Both the position numbers and the translations under genes were made by a program. A stretch of DNA of 57,139 nt. It comes from Candidatus Poribacteria bacterium (GTDB lineage Bacteria > Poribacteria > WGA-4E > WGA-3G). The stretch lies in NCBI GenBank assembly GCA_012270865.1, contig JAAXHL010000158.1, forward strand, positions 1 through 57,139. The letters run 5' to 3'. Positions within the stretch are counted from its first letter, which is position 1. Each line of letters opens with the position of its first letter. Below, piece by piece: positions 44,948-54,418 of the stretch. Below the pieces are notes generated by a model. It was not told where the DNA came from. It worked only from the letters and a program-made list of their open reading frames with translations, and searched no databases.

Positions 44948-46096
44948 CTAAAAATTTTCGCGTGGTACGCCTGCTTCCGCGACCGGAGAAGTCCTCGGTT
45001 CAAACACTTCCTCAACCCCGTAAAACTGCTCGCCTTGTGCTCCGATGCCGAGTTCTGTTATATTGGCTCCAACCTGCTTATTCCCTTGAATGAAATTATC
45101 TCGGAGTCGTCCGCCATCGTAGACCGCCCAACCGACGTTATTTGTGATGTTATTAGAGACAATTTCCGGTGAGGCAGTAGAATAACAAATAATCGCGTTC
45201 TCATAATTCGCGCGAAGGTTATTATACTGGATACGCGGACGGGAGTCATCTTCACAGACAACCCCGTACTGGTTCGCCGTAAACTCGCTGTATTCTACAT
45301 CCGGTGCTGCACTACCTTGGAATTTGGTACCGATGCCATTTCTATTAAATTCGCTATTGGTAACCGTCGGACTCGTGTTTTCACAAATAACACCTGTCCG
45401 ATTTTCGGCGAAAAGACACCTCTCAATGCGAACAACATCTGTGCGGATCCTGACACCGACATTCGCATGCTGGATACGCGTGTATGTGATACGGCTATTC
45501 GGACTTGTGGTTTCAATCAGAATTCCGCCCCAGTCTCCCGCTTGGGGTGGATCCGCTTCGGCGGTATCCGCAACCGCCCCGCTCCCGCCTTGTTGCTTTC
45601 TTAGAGATGGGTTCGTGCCAAATGGAGAGGCGGTTGTTTCCACTTCCGGTTCTTGTTCCTGTGTGTGCTGCTTTCCTAAGGACCCGAAGACGATCATCCG
45701 ATCTGGTGATCCTTCAGCATAGAGTTCTCCTCTTACGACGAGCAGGCTCGGGGTATCCATCGGTTCAAAACCGACGATAGTTCCAGAGCGAATCGTCAAC
45801 GTGATACCCTCTGGGACAGTAACAGTGTTGGTAATATAGACCCGTCCGTCCCAGATTTCGTTTTCTGTCAGTTCACCGGACTTCTCTACGATTTCAAAAC
45901 TGACATCGTCTACACTCAAGTTGAATATTTCGCCTTGGCATCCGCAATAGAAAACTGTCAGAACACAGATTAGGCAAATGAGTGCAGTATAAGGCGTAGA
46001 TTTCTGGTGTTGTTGCGTGCGTATTGTTTTCATTCCTATATTTTTACCATAGATACTTATCTGTGTCAAGCGAGAAAAAGTATGGTTCAGAGCCAT
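44948..46096 (-). CDS. Right-handed beta-helix (PbH1) lipoprotein
   Basis: 382 residues from ATG 46096, which has GGAGG about 9 bp ahead. A later ATG at 46033 would give a more ordinary signal peptide but has its AGGA only 1 bp away. The lipobox is VFYCGC. From about residue 100 there are parallel beta-helix rungs (TYTRIQHANVGVRIR; SEFNRNGIGTKF; NNITNNVGWAVYDGG). Such folds bind or cleave polysaccharide, or form surface scaffolds. No catalytic signature is visible. The ubiA-like gene follows 14 bp later. Confidence 0.75.
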   Translation of the reverse strand: MALNHTFSRLTQISIYGKNIGMKTIRTQQHQKSTPYTALICLICVLTVFYCGCQGEIFNLSVDDVSFEIVEKSGELTENEIWDGRVYITNTVTVPEGITLTIRSGTIVGFEPMDTPSLLVVRGELYAEGSPDRMIVFGSLGKQHTQEQEPEVETTASPFGTNPSLRKQQGGSGAVADTAEADPPQAGDWGGILIETTSPNSRITYTRIQHANVGVRIRTDVVRIERCLFAENRTGVICENTSPTVTNSEFNRNGIGTKFQGSAAPDVEYSEFTANQYGVVCEDDSRPRIQYNNLRANYENAIICYSTASPEIVSNNITNNVGWAVYDGGRLRDNFIQGNKQVGANITELGIGAQGEQFYGVEEVFEPRTSPVAEAGVPRENF

Positions 46097-46213
46097 TAGA
46101 TTGAGTCCTCCATTTTTAATATTGATAACCAGTAACTGAAAGGTTTTCATAGAAAACTGTACTGAAAACTGAAAACCGCCCCTTTGATAACTAACGACTT
46201 TTCCAAAAAAAGT

Positions 46214-46242
46214 TTGACATCGGTCATAAAATTTGCTATAAT
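46214..46242 (+). promoter_or_regulatory. Perfect-consensus sigma70 promoter of the ffh cluster
   Basis: TTGACA (46214-46219), a 17-bp spacer and TATAAT (46237-46242) match at all 12 positions. The leader to the ffh ATG would be about 150 nt; I recognise no RNA element in it. Confidence 0.75.
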
Positions 46243-46401
46243 TTTATAATTAGGGATTAGTGTATCTCGTAGTGATTTTGCTTGTTGTGATGGCATTTCT
46301 TGGTCGCCGCAGCAGATTGAATTATGACTGCACTTTTTTCTTTGAGGACTTTAGTGCGGGTTTGAGTTATATTTCGCGCGAATAAAAAGGATACAGAGAC
46401 T

Positions 46402-47814
46402 ATGTTTGAAAGTTTAAGTGATCGGTTACAAAGCACTTTCAAGAAATTGAGAGGGCAAGGAAAACTCACAGAAAATAATATCTCTGATACTTTGCGCGAG
46501 GTTCGGCGCGCTTTTCTTGAAGCGGATGTCAACTATAAAGTCACGCGTGAATTTACGGATCGGATCAAAGAACGCGCGCTGGGTCAAGAGGTGCTTGGCA
46601 GCCTTACGCCTGAACTACAGATCGCTCGCATTATTGGCGAAGAACTGACGCAGTTGATGGGCAACGAGGCTGAAAAGATTCGTATCGCACCGAGCGGTCC
46701 CACGATCGTAATGCTTGTCGGCTTACAAGGTGCTGGTAAGACAACTGTCGCAGCAAAATTGGCACTTAGATTCCGAAAAGATGGACGGAAACCGCTACTC
46801 GTTGCCGCTGATGTCTACCGACCTGCTGCCATCAAGCAGCTACAAATCCTCGGTGAGCAGACCGAAACGCCGGTGTTCTCAATGGGAACTGACGTTTCGC
46901 CTGTCAAGATCGCTGAGGCTTCTGTCAAAGAGGCTTTGGCGCACGGACATAACTGCGTTATCATTGATACGGCAGGACGTTTACACGTTAACGATGAATT
47001 AATGGGTGAACTGCGACAGATCCGAGAAAGTGTTGATCCGACTGAAATCTTGCTTATCGTTGATGCGATGACAGGTCAAGACGCTGTAAACGTCGCTGAA
47101 AATTTCAACAACGACTTAGACATTGACGGCGTTATCCTCACGAAGATGGATGGCGACGCACGCGGTGGTGCAGCACTCTCGATTCGTCATATCACACAGA
47201 AACCGATCAAATTCATCGGTGTCGGTGAAAAGATTGAGGCAGCATCGCTTGAAGAGTTCCACCCAGAACGGATGTCGTCCCGCATCCTCGGACAGGGTGA
47301 TGTGCAAACACTCATCGAGAAAGCGGAAGATGTATTCAGCGAAGATCAAGCAAAAGAACTTGAACGTAAACTTATAGAGAACAAAGGTCTCGATTTTGAC
47401 GATTTTTTGACGCAGTTAGAGCAGCTGAAAAATATGGGTCCGTTAGATCAATTGATGGATCTAATGCCCTTTAAGAACCAGCTGCCGATTAAAGACCTGA
47501 CACCTGATGAGAGCCATTTGCTTACTGCCAAGGCGATCATCCAATCCATGACGGTTGAGGAACGAAAGAACCCTCAATTGTTAGATAGAAGTCGGAAACT
47601 CCGTATTTCGGAAGGTAGTGGAACGACAGTCAATCAGATCAATATGTTGGTTTCGCAGTTAAAGATGATGAATCGGATGTTAAACCAACAAGCGGCGATG
47701 GCAATGCCGGGGATGGGTGCTCCTTTCAATAAGAAGATGGGTCAGCAAATGGGGGCAATGCCGCGTCCGAAACGGAAGGCAAGAAAGCCTCGCAAACGAA
47801 AACGCCGCAGATAG
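46402..47814 (+). CDS. ffh: Signal recognition particle protein
   Basis: 470 residues. N domain, then GTPase G domain with GLQGAGKTTVAAKLA (G1), DTAGRLHV (G3), TKMDGDARGG (G4) and GVGEKIE (G5). The methionine-rich M domain follows (RMLNQQAAMAMPGMGAPF), and the chain ends in a very basic tail (RPKRKARKPRKRKRRR). It binds signal sequences with 4.5S RNA and docks at FtsY. It is followed by rpsP-khpA-trmD-rplS in the common order. Confidence 0.97.
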   Translation: MFESLSDRLQSTFKKLRGQGKLTENNISDTLREVRRAFLEADVNYKVTREFTDRIKERALGQEVLGSLTPELQIARIIGEELTQLMGNEAEKIRIAPSGPTIVMLVGLQGAGKTTVAAKLALRFRKDGRKPLLVAADVYRPAAIKQLQILGEQTETPVFSMGTDVSPVKIAEASVKEALAHGHNCVIIDTAGRLHVNDELMGELRQIRESVDPTEILLIVDAMTGQDAVNVAENFNNDLDIDGVILTKMDGDARGGAALSIRHITQKPIKFIGVGEKIEAASLEEFHPERMSSRILGQGDVQTLIEKAEDVFSEDQAKELERKLIENKGLDFDDFLTQLEQLKNMGPLDQLMDLMPFKNQLPIKDLTPDESHLLTAKAIIQSMTVEERKNPQLLDRSRKLRISEGSGTTVNQINMLVSQLKMMNRMLNQQAAMAMPGMGAPFNKKMGQQMGAMPRPKRKARKPRKRKRRR

Positions 47815-47818
47815 TGTT

Positions 47819-47849
47819 ACGGTGAATCCGGCGACCGGATCACCGTTTT
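47819..47849 (+). terminator. Terminator or attenuator between ffh and rpsP
   Basis: ACGGTGA-A-TCCGG pairs with CCGGA-TCACCGT (12 pairs, one bulged A, loop CGA) followed by TTTT and more A/T. It lies 5 bp after the ffh stop and could reduce read-through into the ribosomal genes or mark separate units. Confidence 0.65.
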
Positions 47850-47891
47850 AATATTAGATGAAGTGGTAGAGATGCCACTGGGAGGTATTTT

Positions 47892-48302
47892 TTGGCAGTT
47901 AGAATTAGATTACAACGACATGGTCGGAAAAAACGTCCGTTCTATCGACTCGTCGCGGCTGATGCCCGCGCACAGAGAGACGGTGCCTTTTTAGAACGCC
48001 TCGGTCATTACAACCCGCTAACGGACCCAGCAGATGTGGTCATCGATGAGGAGAAAGCTTTAAAATGGTTACGACGCGGCGCACAGCCCTCGGATACGGC
48101 AAAGCGTCTACTCTCGAAAAGCGGAATTCTCATGAAATTTGAGTACGAAAAGTTGGGTAGACCGATGCCAGAAGACGAACCTACTGAAACAGTCGAGGAA
48201 ACAGACGATACCGAACAGACAGAAACACAAGAAACAGAATCCGAAACTGGGGCATTGCTGACTGAAGCAACACCAGACGAATCCGCTGAGGAAGAAGAAT
48301 AA
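47892..48302 (+). CDS. rpsP: 30S ribosomal protein bS16
   Basis: 136 residues. [20 protein letters not shown] and [19 protein letters not shown] are the bS16 signature. After about residue 90 it has an acidic tail ([20 protein letters not shown]) that ordinary bS16 lacks. The start is TTG at 47892 with GGGAGG 7 bp ahead, the only sensible choice. Confidence 0.95.
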   Translation: MAVRIRLQRHGRKKRPFYRLVAADARAQRDGAFLERLGHYNPLTDPADVVIDEEKALKWLRRGAQPSDTAKRLLSKSGILMKFEYEKLGRPMPEDEPTETVEETDDTEQTETQETESETGALLTEATPDESAEEEE

Positions 48303-48354
48303 CACCGACGAAACGCAGGTGGCGGACGCATCTACTGAAATCCAAAAGTGAACC

Positions 48355-48621
48355 ATGTTCAAAGATTTGATTGAATACATCGTAAAATCTCTCGTTGATT
48401 ATCCTGATGAGGTGGTGGTTCGAGAAGTAACTGGCGAAACAGTCGTTATTATTGAATTGACTGTCACAGAAGAGGATTTGGGAAAAATCATCGGTAGATA
48501 CGGACGGACACTGAAAGCGATCAGAAGTGTCCTCTATACTGCTGGATTGTGCGCAAATAAAAAGGTAATTCTTGAGTTAATTGATGAACCGAGGTCGGAT
48601 GCCTCGCAAGAATCCTATTGA
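48355..48621 (+). CDS. khpA: KH-domain RNA-binding protein
   Basis: 88 residues. A single KH domain with the GxxG loop in GKIIGRYGRTLKAIRSVL. KhpA (YlqC) binds RNA with KhpB and affects cell division in Gram-positives. Its usual place is between rpsP and rimM, as here except that rimM is missing. Confidence 0.93.
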   Translation: MFKDLIEYIVKSLVDYPDEVVVREVTGETVVIIELTVTEEDLGKIIGRYGRTLKAIRSVLYTAGLCANKKVILELIDEPRSDASQESY

Positions 48622-48674
48622 CTGTTAGTAGCAGGCGCAGTAATTAAAATCAGGGTCCATAAGACCGTAATAAA

Positions 48675-49415
48675 ATGAAAATTGATGTTATTGCCCTGTT
48701 TCCAGAGATCATCGCACCAGCGTTAGAGACAGGGATACTCAAACGCGCGCACGATGCTAATAGGCTCGCCGTTAATCTTTATAACCTGCGAGATTGGACA
48801 ACCGATAAACACAAATCGGTCGATGATTATCCCTACGGCGGCGGTGCCGGGATGATCCTTAAACCGGAACCTATTTTCGCAGCCGTCAAAGCGTTGAACC
48901 CAGAGGAAACCGCCAATGTCGTCTATCTGACCCCTCAAGGGATCCCTCTGACCCAAGGATTCGCAGAATCACTTTCATTGGAGTCGCATCTGATACTTTT
49001 GTGCGGACGGTACAAAGGCGTGGATGAACGGGTCCGTCAAAAAGTGGTAACAACTGAAGTATCTATCGGTGACTACGTCTTGAGTGGCGGCGAAATCGCA
49101 GCCCTTGTTTTGATTGATGCTATCGGGCGCGTGCTACCCGGCGCACTCGGCGACTACGAATCTGCACACATTGATTCGTTTAGTCAGGAATTGCTGGATC
49201 ATCCGCACTATACACGTCCCGCGATGTTCGCCGAAATGCATGTCCCCGAAGTCCTCTTGAGCGGACATCATGAGAATATCGAAAAGTGGCGGTATGCTGA
49301 GGCACTCAAACGCACGGCAAAACATCGTCCTGACCTACTCGCAAAATTAGAACTCAGCGAAGAGGATATCGCAATCCTCAAAGGAGCAGGATTAACGGAG
49401 TCATCCGAAAAATAG
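48675..49415 (+). CDS. trmD: tRNA (guanine37-N1)-methyltransferase
   Basis: 246 residues. [13 protein letters not shown], the catalytic [29 protein letters not shown], and the trefoil-knot SAM site [16 protein letters not shown] ([20 protein letters not shown]) are intact. It makes m1G37, which prevents frameshifting. No strong ribosome site precedes it, so translation may be coupled to khpA, 53 bp upstream. Confidence 0.97.
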   Translation: MKIDVIALFPEIIAPALETGILKRAHDANRLAVNLYNLRDWTTDKHKSVDDYPYGGGAGMILKPEPIFAAVKALNPEETANVVYLTPQGIPLTQGFAESLSLESHLILLCGRYKGVDERVRQKVVTTEVSIGDYVLSGGEIAALVLIDAIGRVLPGALGDYESAHIDSFSQELLDHPHYTRPAMFAEMHVPEVLLSGHHENIEKWRYAEALKRTAKHRPDLLAKLELSEEDIAILKGAGLTESSEK

Positions 49416-49484
49416 TTTTTAGTTCATACAGAATCGTAAGAACAGTATAGCGAACCAAGTATTACGCAAGTGGAGGAGAAAGAC

Positions 49485-49829
49485 ATGAATCTCATCGAAT
49501 CTGTCGAAAGTCAATATATTAAAAGCGATATTCCGGCGTTTGGTCCCGGGGATGTTGTTAAAGTGAATACGCGTATCCGTGAAGGACAGAAAGAACGCAT
49601 TCAGGCTTATGAGGGAACCGTTATTCGGCGTGCACACGGTGGACTCAGCGAAACGTTTACGGTCCGACGCGTCGCCTTCGGTGCCGGGAGTGAGCGGACG
49701 TTCCCGCTTCATTCACCGAACATTGAAAGCATTCAGGTCGTCCGTTACGGTGCTGTCCGGCGTGCGAAATTGTATTACTTGCGCGAACGGACAGGCAGAG
49801 CCTCACGCGTCAAAGAACGCAGAACCTAA
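49485..49829 (+). CDS. rplS: 50S ribosomal protein bL19
   Basis: 114 residues from ATG 49485, preceded by GGAGGAG. The sequence [52 protein letters not shown] and [20 protein letters not shown] covers the whole protein. It lies at the 30S/50S interface. rnhB follows 10 bp later. Confidence 0.97.
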   Translation: MNLIESVESQYIKSDIPAFGPGDVVKVNTRIREGQKERIQAYEGTVIRRAHGGLSETFTVRRVAFGAGSERTFPLHSPNIESIQVVRYGAVRRAKLYYLRERTGRASRVKERRT

Positions 49830-49839
49830 CCCGATACTG

Positions 49840-50442
49840 ATGGACGCTTTTGAGCTTGCTTGCCAACAAAGGGGCTACAAACAGATTGCAGGCATTGACG
49901 AGGCAGGTCGAGGCGCATTGGCTGGTCCCGTCATTGCTGCTGCAGTCATCTTACCTCTCAATTGCAGCATTGACGGTCTGAGAGATTCAAAGCAGTTAAC
50001 ACCGAAACAACGCGATCGGTTAGCTGAAGACATCCATAACGTCGCACTGTCCGTAGGTATCGGTTCGGCGGATAGCGGAACTGTTGACCGTTTGAATGTT
50101 CTCAAAGCGACTCTATTAGCGATGCAGAATGCGATTGAAAAACTTGAACCACAACCCGATTATCTCCTCGTTGACGGTATAAATTTCCCGACAACGGATA
50201 TCCCGGGCGAAGCGATCCCGAAAGGCGATAGCCGAAGTTATTCCATTGCTGCTGCCTCTATTATCGCCAAAACTACCCGTGATCGGATCATGATAGCACT
50301 GGATCAGACCTATCCGCACTACGGATTCCAAGGGCATAAAGGATACCCGACCTCCCAACATCGGCAAGCAATTGCTCAGTTCGGTGCCTCGGATATTCAC
50401 CGTCAAACCTTTAAATTACTTCCCGATAAGCATAGAAAATAG
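49840..50442 (+). CDS. rnhB: Ribonuclease HII
   Basis: 200 residues from ATG 49840, 10 bp after rplS; a longer frame into rplS is ignored because homology starts here. IAGIDEAGRGALAGPVIAAA gives the Asp-Glu catalytic pair, DSKQLTPKQR and DGINFPTTDI follow with later acidic residues, and YPHYGFQGHKGYPTSQH is the RNase HII tail. It removes ribonucleotides and RNA from DNA. Confidence 0.95.
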   Translation: MDAFELACQQRGYKQIAGIDEAGRGALAGPVIAAAVILPLNCSIDGLRDSKQLTPKQRDRLAEDIHNVALSVGIGSADSGTVDRLNVLKATLLAMQNAIEKLEPQPDYLLVDGINFPTTDIPGEAIPKGDSRSYSIAAASIIAKTTRDRIMIALDQTYPHYGFQGHKGYPTSQHRQAIAQFGASDIHRQTFKLLPDKHRK

Positions 50443-50451
50443 GAAACACGG

Positions 50452-50838
50452 ATGGATCGTTCACGCTTGAACATCGCGAAAACGGGTGAGTCGTTTGCGG
50501 CTGCGCATCTTAAAGCGCGCGGGTATCAAATCCTTGCACGAAACTACCGATTGGGGCGCGGTGAAATCGATCTTATCGCACAAGATGGTGACTGTATCGT
50601 CTTTGTGGAAGTTAAGACGCGACGGAGCCTCAAATTCGGGTCACCACAAGCAGCCGTAACGACGCAGAAACAACGACAGATTTCCAAAGTTGCCATGGGC
50701 TATCTACAAACGCATAACCGATTCGATGCGCCTTGCCGTTTCGATGTTATCGCAATCCATTTATCGCCTCGGTTAGAGTTACTAAAGCTTGAACAATTTG
50801 AGAACGCCTTCGCGTTTCAAGGCAACATTGGATACTGA
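50452..50838 (+). CDS. YraN/UPF0102 family nuclease-fold protein
   Basis: 128 residues. GESFAAAHLKARGYQILARN, then GRGEIDLIAQDGDCIVFVEV and KTRRSLKFG carry the D-(x)-ExK restriction-nuclease-like residues. AAVTTQKQRQISKVAMGYL closes the motif. It is usually encoded next to rnhB, as here. It has the nuclease-like fold but its role is poorly defined. The stop is 24 bp from the convergent amidohydrolase. Confidence 0.9.
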   Translation: MDRSRLNIAKTGESFAAAHLKARGYQILARNYRLGRGEIDLIAQDGDCIVFVEVKTRRSLKFGSPQAAVTTQKQRQISKVAMGYLQTHNRFDAPCRFDVIAIHLSPRLELLKLEQFENAFAFQGNIGY

Positions 50839-50862
50839 ATTGTGTCCTGTTGATTTTATCTT

Positions 50863-51756
50863 TTAGAGATCGGGGAACCGTAAAATCCGTTTCGCGTTTC
50901 CGCCCATAATGCCTGCCAGTTCTGCTTCAGAGAGATTTGGTAGTAATTCTTCTATAACTGTGGTAAGTTTACCGTACCCCGGTTCTTCCAATATCCATGG
51001 AAAATCGGTTGCCCACATCAATCGTTTCGCGCCAAAACCGCCCAAAAGACCGTGGTGCCATCCTGCCAAATCTTTATACGGGAATGCTTCCTTACTAAAG
51101 GCGTACTGACCGGAGAGATGGACATTAACATTCTCAAACCGCGCGAGCCGATAGGTGGTGTGCATAAAGAGGTTGTAGCCTGTCACCTGTATCTGAGGTC
51201 TCCCGAATTCGTCCCAGCTGAATTTGCCTTTTCCTGGGCAGGCGGCGAGATGGTTTAGCACAACCCGCACCTGTGGGAATGCTTGAATCAGGTAGGGTAG
51301 GAGATGGGCGTTGATGGCACTCGGATAAAGCCACAATACATAGTCACGTTCAGCGGCATACTTCCAGATAGGGTATGTCCCAAACTCGCGGACATCCATT
51401 TTTGCGAAAATATCACGCGGTCCACCGAATGTTGAGAGCCGAAACCCAATAATCCCAGTGCCATCTGTTAATTGTGCCATGTGTTCGGTGGGGTTCGGAT
51501 GTCCCTCCGGAATCAATCCGATTCCCAAAAACCGTTTCGGATATTCTTTGAGGCAGCGTAGCAAATAACGATGGTTCGCTATGCTCGCGCCTGCCATCTG
51601 TACAAGGACTGCCTGATCAATCTGATGTTTTTCCATCTCGCCTAACAGTTTCTCGACAGGTTCTTCGCGTTCCGCGGGCCAAGCGTCCGATGTCTCCCGC
51701 GGAAACTCGGAGGAGGCTTTGGTGAATACGTGCAGATGCGAATCAATTCGTGGCAT
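50863..51756 (-). CDS. Amidohydrolase-family TIM-barrel hydrolase
   Basis: 297 residues. The metal motif is IDSHLHVF at the start. Later come NHLAACPG (metal His) and MWATDFPW (Asp) of the PF04909 group that includes decarboxylases and lactone hydrolases. GGAGG precedes the ATG. It is the third gene of a same-strand cluster with a PhyH enzyme and a D-threonine-aldolase-like enzyme, with a MITE inserted just upstream of its start. The substrate is unknown. Confidence 0.8.
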   Translation of the reverse strand: MPRIDSHLHVFTKASSEFPRETSDAWPAEREEPVEKLLGEMEKHQIDQAVLVQMAGASIANHRYLLRCLKEYPKRFLGIGLIPEGHPNPTEHMAQLTDGTGIIGFRLSTFGGPRDIFAKMDVREFGTYPIWKYAAERDYVLWLYPSAINAHLLPYLIQAFPQVRVVLNHLAACPGKGKFSWDEFGRPQIQVTGYNLFMHTTYRLARFENVNVHLSGQYAFSKEAFPYKDLAGWHHGLLGGFGAKRLMWATDFPWILEEPGYGKLTTVIEELLPNLSEAELAGIMGGNAKRILRFPDL

Positions 51757-51775
51757 TATGATGAACCTCCATTTC

Positions 51776-51884
51776 AGGACTTACGCAAATTGAGAAAATA
51801 TTGGACGTTTAGACGCAAAAAGTAGGAATTAACCCCCTAAATCCCCCTTATCAGGGGGACTTTAAGACGAAATGCGTAAGTCCT
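51776..51884. mobile_element. MITE group A, copy 3
   Basis: The 109-bp element differs by one base from copy 2 at 28429. Flanks CCATTTC (51769-51775) and ACATTTG (51885-51891) match at 5 of 7 positions, so the target duplication has decayed, or the outer bases mutated. It lies between the PhyH stop and the amidohydrolase start and replaces the upstream region of the latter beyond the GGAGG. Confidence 0.85.
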
Positions 51885-51891
51885 ACATTTG

Positions 51892-52608
51892 TTAACTCTC
51901 TAAGCTAAACAGTGCTCGGCGTTCCGGGGTCTTGCAGTACGCTGAGATAGCGGCGAATTGTTCCGGTCCGACGCGTCCGGGTGTGCGTTTCTCGTAAATC
52001 AGGATAATGGATTTACGCGGTGTATCGGAATGATTGTCCATAGAAACATGCCATCCACACGAATTGAACATAATCGCCGTCCCTGCTTTACCCGGGAAGG
52101 TCTTATGTCCAGTCATACTTTCCTGTCGCATCGGACGCGTGTATGGACCCGAACCCGGTTTATGGCTGCCCGGTACAAAGCCGAATTCTCCACCTCCTGG
52201 CTCGACATCGTTGACGTAGATTTGTACCTTGATATGGAGCGGGTTACTCTGTGAAACATCAGGATGCCATCCTGTGTAACTCACGGGCCACGGTGCTACA
52301 GTCCGAACTTGTGGACCTAATAAGATGAGTTCGTGATCCGTGAACGTCATCAATGCGCCGTAGTAACTCGGATAGTCGATAATATCAATAAAGATCGGAT
52401 CCTTCTCAAGAGGATTCGGGATGTCATAGAAAGTTGCGGCGGCTTCCCCCGCTTCGACTCTATCCAGCCATTCGGTTTTGCAAGCGTCTGCCCAATAGTC
52501 GAAAGCGTTTTGGAGTCGCTCAAGGTCCTCCCCTTGAATTGCGTTCTCAAAAACGAGATAGCCTTCTTCTTCCCATTGTGCCTTCTGTTCGGGTGTCGGT
52601 AGAATCAT
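51892..52608 (-). CDS. Phytanoyl-CoA dioxygenase (PhyH) family protein
   Basis: 238 residues. The iron HxD is visible in TGWHPDVSQ, the double-stranded beta-helix in LHIKVQIYVNDVEPGGGEFG and FVPGSHKPG, and the second His and Arg in CGWHVSMDNHSDTPRKSII. It is expected to be an active Fe(II)/2-oxoglutarate oxygenase. The start MILPTPEQKAQWEEEGYLVF is typical, with GGAGAGG ahead. It lies between the amidohydrolase and the D-threonine-aldolase-like gene, so it may act on a small metabolite in that route. Confidence 0.88.
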   Translation of the reverse strand: MILPTPEQKAQWEEEGYLVFENAIQGEDLERLQNAFDYWADACKTEWLDRVEAGEAAATFYDIPNPLEKDPIFIDIIDYPSYYGALMTFTDHELILLGPQVRTVAPWPVSYTGWHPDVSQSNPLHIKVQIYVNDVEPGGGEFGFVPGSHKPGSGPYTRPMRQESMTGHKTFPGKAGTAIMFNSCGWHVSMDNHSDTPRKSIILIYEKRTPGRVGPEQFAAISAYCKTPERRALFSLES

Positions 52609-52725
52609 GATTTCCCCTCTCCTGAGGTGTTAAAGTGATGTGAGCAGGCGACAACGGAAGCCTGCGGTGCTTAGGCGGAAACCGTTATCGCACAAAAAAT
52701 TCTGATTTATACGCTTTGCGCGAAA

Positions 52726-53769
52726 TTAAAATACTTTGCCTCTACCTGCGATTTTCCAAGTTACTTCGACGTTGTTGCCGCGAACGCCTACAAGTGTGTC
52801 GTGCAGGTTACTGGTCATCCCTTGATGGAGCGGGATAACAGAGAGCCGTTCACCAACCTTAAATCGGTGTGAACATTCACTGACATTGACGTGTCCATGT
52901 TCGACAGACATACCGTAAATCTTCGCATCGGGGTGTTCAACGATATGTCCATAAGGCGTTGGTGGGTAACTCGTAAACGTCTTTTGACCGCCATCAATGA
53001 TAATCCGATCAGGTGTTGGCGTGCTGACAACGGTTACGATCAGACGTAAGACACACCGTTCAGGTGTTAGCATCTCCGAGCTCCCGACACGGGTCATGCC
53101 TTCGTAAATGTATGAACCGCTGCGAGTCTCTGTGCAGCCGATCTCTTTTGATGCTGCTTCAGCCCCTGTGCCACCACCACTGATGATGTTCACGGGAATC
53201 CCGTCGCTTGAGAGCAGATCGAGCGTTTCGTCAATAAACGGTTTCGCGCGCCCGTTGCTCGGATACGTCATGATACCTTGCAAATCAATGCCTTCCATCT
53301 TCATCATCTGTTGTGCAAGGCGTTGTGCTGCTTGCGGTGATTGCACACCGCAGCGTCCACTTCCGGTATCAAGTTCCACGATGACAGGCACGATACAGTT
53401 GTCAGCAATCGCTTGTTGAGAGATACCGACTGCGGTCTCTTCGGAATCGAGTGCAACGATAATTTTGGCACGTTTGAGGAGCGTTGTCAACCGTTTCAAT
53501 TTCGGTTTCCCGACGATATTATACGGGATCAGGATGTTGTCGATGCCGGCATCCACCATCACCTCTGCTTCACCTAACTTCTGACAGGTGATACCTTGCG
53601 AACCGGCAGCGATTTGCAGCTTAGCGATTTCTGGCACCTTATGCGTCTTCGTATGGACACGCAACGGGATACCGAGTTGATGACAGTGCGCTGCCATGCC
53701 ATCGATATTCTGCTCAAGTACATCGAGATTCGCAACGAGTGTCGGTGTGTCTAAGGCATCTATGTTCAT
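52726..53769 (-). CDS. D-threonine aldolase / D-serine dehydratase-like PLP enzyme
   Basis: 347 residues from ATG 53769 with GAGGA ahead; an upstream ATG lacks a site. It has the alanine-racemase N-terminal barrel with the PLP lysine in RVHTKTHK. ISGGGTGAEAA binds phosphate. The C-terminal metal-binding region contains VEHGHVNVSE, consistent with a divalent metal. Members split D-3-hydroxy amino acids (DTA) or dehydrate D-serine. The neighbouring amidohydrolase and PhyH gene suggest a catabolic set, but the pathway is not shown. Confidence 0.8.
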   Translation of the reverse strand: MNIDALDTPTLVANLDVLEQNIDGMAAHCHQLGIPLRVHTKTHKVPEIAKLQIAAGSQGITCQKLGEAEVMVDAGIDNILIPYNIVGKPKLKRLTTLLKRAKIIVALDSEETAVGISQQAIADNCIVPVIVELDTGSGRCGVQSPQAAQRLAQQMMKMEGIDLQGIMTYPSNGRAKPFIDETLDLLSSDGIPVNIISGGGTGAEAASKEIGCTETRSGSYIYEGMTRVGSSEMLTPERCVLRLIVTVVSTPTPDRIIIDGGQKTFTSYPPTPYGHIVEHPDAKIYGMSVEHGHVNVSECSHRFKVGERLSVIPLHQGMTSNLHDTLVGVRGNNVEVTWKIAGRGKVF

Positions 53770-53994
53770 AGTATCCTCGTGATGGACATTTACAAGCGAC
53801 ATGCTACATCAAATAGATTTGCGCATAATTTACCCGTTGCACACTTTTCTGTCAAGTAACTCTTGCTACGCCTCTTCACTTTTATTTTATATTCCTAAGG
53901 GAAATGTAGTAGAATAGAAATATCTATTGATCAGAAGAAGTGGAGCGGAGGCAGCAAACACTTATTACTGATAGCACGGAAGGCGGGAAACATT

Positions 53995-54246
53995 ATGCCA
54001 GGTCAGCTCCCTCGGACATTAACAGAACGGATCATCTGTGCCGAGAATATTCTCACAGGAAAACCTGTGATTAAAGGTACACGATTAGCCGTTGAATTCA
54101 TCGTTGGCTTGTTAGGACACGGTTGGACTGAGACAGAGGTTCTTGAAAATTATCCTCACATTGTGCAAGCGGATATTCGTGCCTGTTTGCGTACGCAAGT
54201 GCGGTGTTACATCAAGAAAAGGGACTTAGCAATGCTTAGGAGGTAG
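53995..54246 (+). CDS. DUF433 family protein (probable antitoxin)
   Basis: 83 residues. TERIICAENILTGKPVIKG followed by TRLAVEFIVGLLGHGWTE and EVLENYPHIVQADIRACL is the full DUF433 core, a winged-helix-like domain. Such proteins usually precede a PIN-like nuclease on the same strand. Here the following PIN remnant is on the opposite strand and is broken, and the stop overlaps the convergent small gene by 11 bp. GGCGGG lies 8-9 bp before the ATG. Confidence 0.75.
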   Translation: MPGQLPRTLTERIICAENILTGKPVIKGTRLAVEFIVGLLGHGWTETEVLENYPHIVQADIRACLRTQVRCYIKKRDLAMLRR

Positions 54247-54418
54247 GCATTTTGGGTTTCTTGTTACGAGATGTGCAGAAATCGGCGTATTTCACGCCTT
54301 GTTTCATTCGCTTTTCCTGCCGCCGCATCACAAATTCCATATAGGTCTCCAAGTCACCAAAAATAGCGACGAGACGTGCTTTGGCTTGTCGAATGTCTTC
54401 CACTGGATCCTTACACAT
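54236..54418 (-). CDS. Small PIN-associated protein
   Basis: 60 residues, MCKDPVEDIRQAKARLVAIF..., charged and helical. Proteins of this kind (KDPIVEEVHKARxEH-type) are often encoded directly after PIN toxins. The PIN remnant stops at the base where this ATG begins (TAATG), so translation was coupled. Its former partner is now broken. It overlaps the convergent DUF433 gene. Confidence 0.55.
   Translation of the reverse strand: MCKDPVEDIRQAKARLVAIFGDLETYMEFVMRRQEKRMKQGVKYADFCTSRNKKPKMPTS

Noticed and set aside
46249..46401. 4.5S (SRP) RNA in the ffh leader
   Set aside because: No GGAA/GCA tetraloop helix 8 motif is visible.
48621..48675. A shortened rimM between khpA and trmD
   Set aside because: 54 bp is too short and holds no frame.
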